Assembly: GCA_944548615.1 (NCBI GenBank)
Contig: CALYMY010000061.1
Coordinates: 171,360-235,359, forward strand
Source: Micropterix aruncella
Taxonomy: Eukaryota > Arthropoda > Insecta > Lepidoptera > Micropterigidae
Direction: 5' to 3'
Length of the DNA: 64,000 nucleotides
A model generated the notes under the pieces. The model was not told the DNA's origin, did no database searches, and saw only the letters and a program-made list of their open reading frames with translations. Position numbers and translations under genes: made by a program. Shown piece by piece: positions 62,885 through 64,000 of this stretch. Every line of letters begins with the position of its first letter. Position 1 is the first letter of the stretch.

Positions 62885-64000
62885 ATTTATTTCGAAAAAT
62901 GTGATTTTTTCATAACAATTTCTATGTTCAAAATGAAAGTTTATATAAAAAAATTCAAAATGTCAAAATTTCGAAAATGCCATTTCGTAGAGATTTCAAA
63001 GGCCTTCGTTCTGTCCGAACACCGTAACGCGTTAGGTTTACTCTATCTCGATTTATTTCGAAAAATGTGATTTTTTCATAATAATTTCCAAGTTCAAAAT
63101 GAAAGTTTATATAAAAATTTTCAAAATATCAAAATTTCAAAAATGCCATTTTGTAGAGCTTAAGCGGGGTGTCGATCTCGCCAAAGACCGCAACGCGGTA
63201 GGTTTACTCTATCTCGATTTATTTCGAAAAATGTGATTTTTTCATAACAATTTCTATGTTCAAAATGAAAGTTTATATAAAATTTTTCAAAATGTCAAAA
63301 TTTCGAAAATGCCATTTTGTAGAGATTACCAAGGTCGTCGTTCTGTCCGAACGCCGTAACGCTATAGGTTTACTCTATCACGATCTTTTTCGAAAAATGT
63401 GATTTTTTCATAACAATTTCTATGTTTAAAATGAAATTTTATATAAAATTTTTCAAAATGTCAAAATTTCGAAAATGCCATTTTGTAGAGATTACCAAGG
63501 CCGTCGTTCTGTCCGAACGCCGTAACGCTATAGGTTTACTCTATCACGATCTTTTTCGAAAAATGTGATTTTTTCATAATAATTTCTATGTTTAAAATGA
63601 AATTTTATATAAAATTTTTCAAAATGTCAAAATTTCAAAAATGCCATTTTGTAGAGCTTAAGCGGGGTGTCGATCTAGCCAAAGACCGCAACGCGGTAGG
63701 TTTACTCTATCACGGTCTTTTTCGAAAAATGTCATTTATTCATAACAATTTCTATGTTCAAAATGAAAGTTTATATAAAAAATTTCAAAATGTCAAAATT
63801 TCGAAAATGCCATTTCGTAGAGATTACCAAGGCCGTGGTTCTGTCCGAACGCCGTAACGCTATAGGTTTACTCTATCACGATCTTTTTCGAAAAATGTGA
63901 TTTTTTCATTATAATTTCTATGTTTAAAATGAAATTTTATATAAAATTTTTCAAAATGTCAAAATTTCAAAAATGCCATTTTGTAGAGCTTAAGCGGGGT
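62885..64000 (+). repeat. 166-bp array, unit 16 (partial)
   Basis: The first 6.7 monomers (Z X Y Y X Y X); cut by the window end. Confidence 0.96.

Larger units (their letters stand above)
1..64000. repeat. Nested satellite block with 4,030-bp higher-order unit
   Basis: Every base of the window belongs to one head-to-tail array. Corresponding landmarks recur at 4,030-bp spacing, for example the 119-bp array starts at 93, 4123, 8153, 12183, 16213 and 20243. All units share one orientation and the same three internal junctions. I found no insertion of foreign DNA, no terminal inverted repeat and no flanking unique sequence, so the array extends beyond both window ends. By length the unit is about 36% 119-bp monomers, 18% single-copy segment and 46% 166-bp monomers. 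I do not recognise the family by name. Confidence 0.97.
60726..64000 (+). repeat. Higher-order unit 16 (partial, 3,275 bp)
   Basis: Cut by the window end inside the seventh 166-bp monomer. No private variant noticed in the part present. Confidence 0.96.

Noticed and set aside
1..64000. Ribosomal DNA intergenic spacer
   Set aside because: Nested subrepeats with a promoter-like segment resemble an rDNA spacer, but no unit contains any 18S, 5.8S, 28S or 5S sequence.
1..64000. Transposon or viral element as carrier of the unit
   Set aside because: No terminal repeats, target duplications, or transposase, integrase or polymerase frames are visible at the unit edges or inside.

Overview
The whole 64-kb window is satellite DNA. 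A compound unit of 4,030 bp is repeated head to tail with no other sequence between copies. The window holds a 92-bp tail of one unit, 15 complete units and a truncated sixteenth (about 15.8 in total). I see no intact gene, rRNA, tRNA, CRISPR array, IS or transposon. The many short open frames arise because monomer lengths of 119 and 166 bp are not multiples of 3. The organism is most likely a eukaryote: there are long nested satellites and a gene fragment with spliceosomal-type splice signals. Small-intron spacing and ATCGAT/X-box promoter motifs suggest an animal, perhaps an insect, but this is inference. The locus could be pericentromeric, centromeric, B-chromosomal or another heterochromatic block.

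Each consensus unit has three blocks. (1) A 119-bp monomer array: 12 full copies plus a 15-bp remnant, 1,443 bp, about 50% GC. Monomer types run A A B A A A A B A A A C. (2) A single-copy-per-unit segment of 716 bp. (3) A 166-bp monomer array: 11.3 copies, 1,871 bp, about 30% GC. It mixes monomer subfamilies with an imperfect 5-monomer (830-bp) super-period. The repeat is therefore nested at three levels: monomer, pentamer and 4.03-kb unit.

The 716-bp segment is the informative part. Read on the minus strand it looks like the 5' end of a protein gene. Three diverged 66-69-bp modules each carry an RFX/X-box-like palindrome followed by AATCGATAA (DREF/BEAF-like). About 220 bp further on comes a polypyrimidine tract with AG acceptor, then a 147-bp exon with an ATG in good context. 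The exon reads through 40 codons to a GAG/GTACGT donor. Only 12 bp of intron remain before the 119-bp satellite begins. My interpretation is that the promoter and first coding exon of a host gene were captured, or that a satellite grew inside its first intron, and the composite was then amplified.

Units are nearly identical. Several match the consensus base for base as far as I can read; others differ by a few substitutions or 1-bp indels. Larger length changes are gain or loss of whole monomers (unit 11: +4 x 119; unit 6: -1 x 119; unit 12: -1 x 166) or small slippage events (unit 13: -12 bp; unit 7: -6 and +5 bp). This is the pattern of recent amplification plus unequal exchange. Single-base indels cluster in units 6-8 and 10-11, some in homopolymers, and may be long-read assembly errors.
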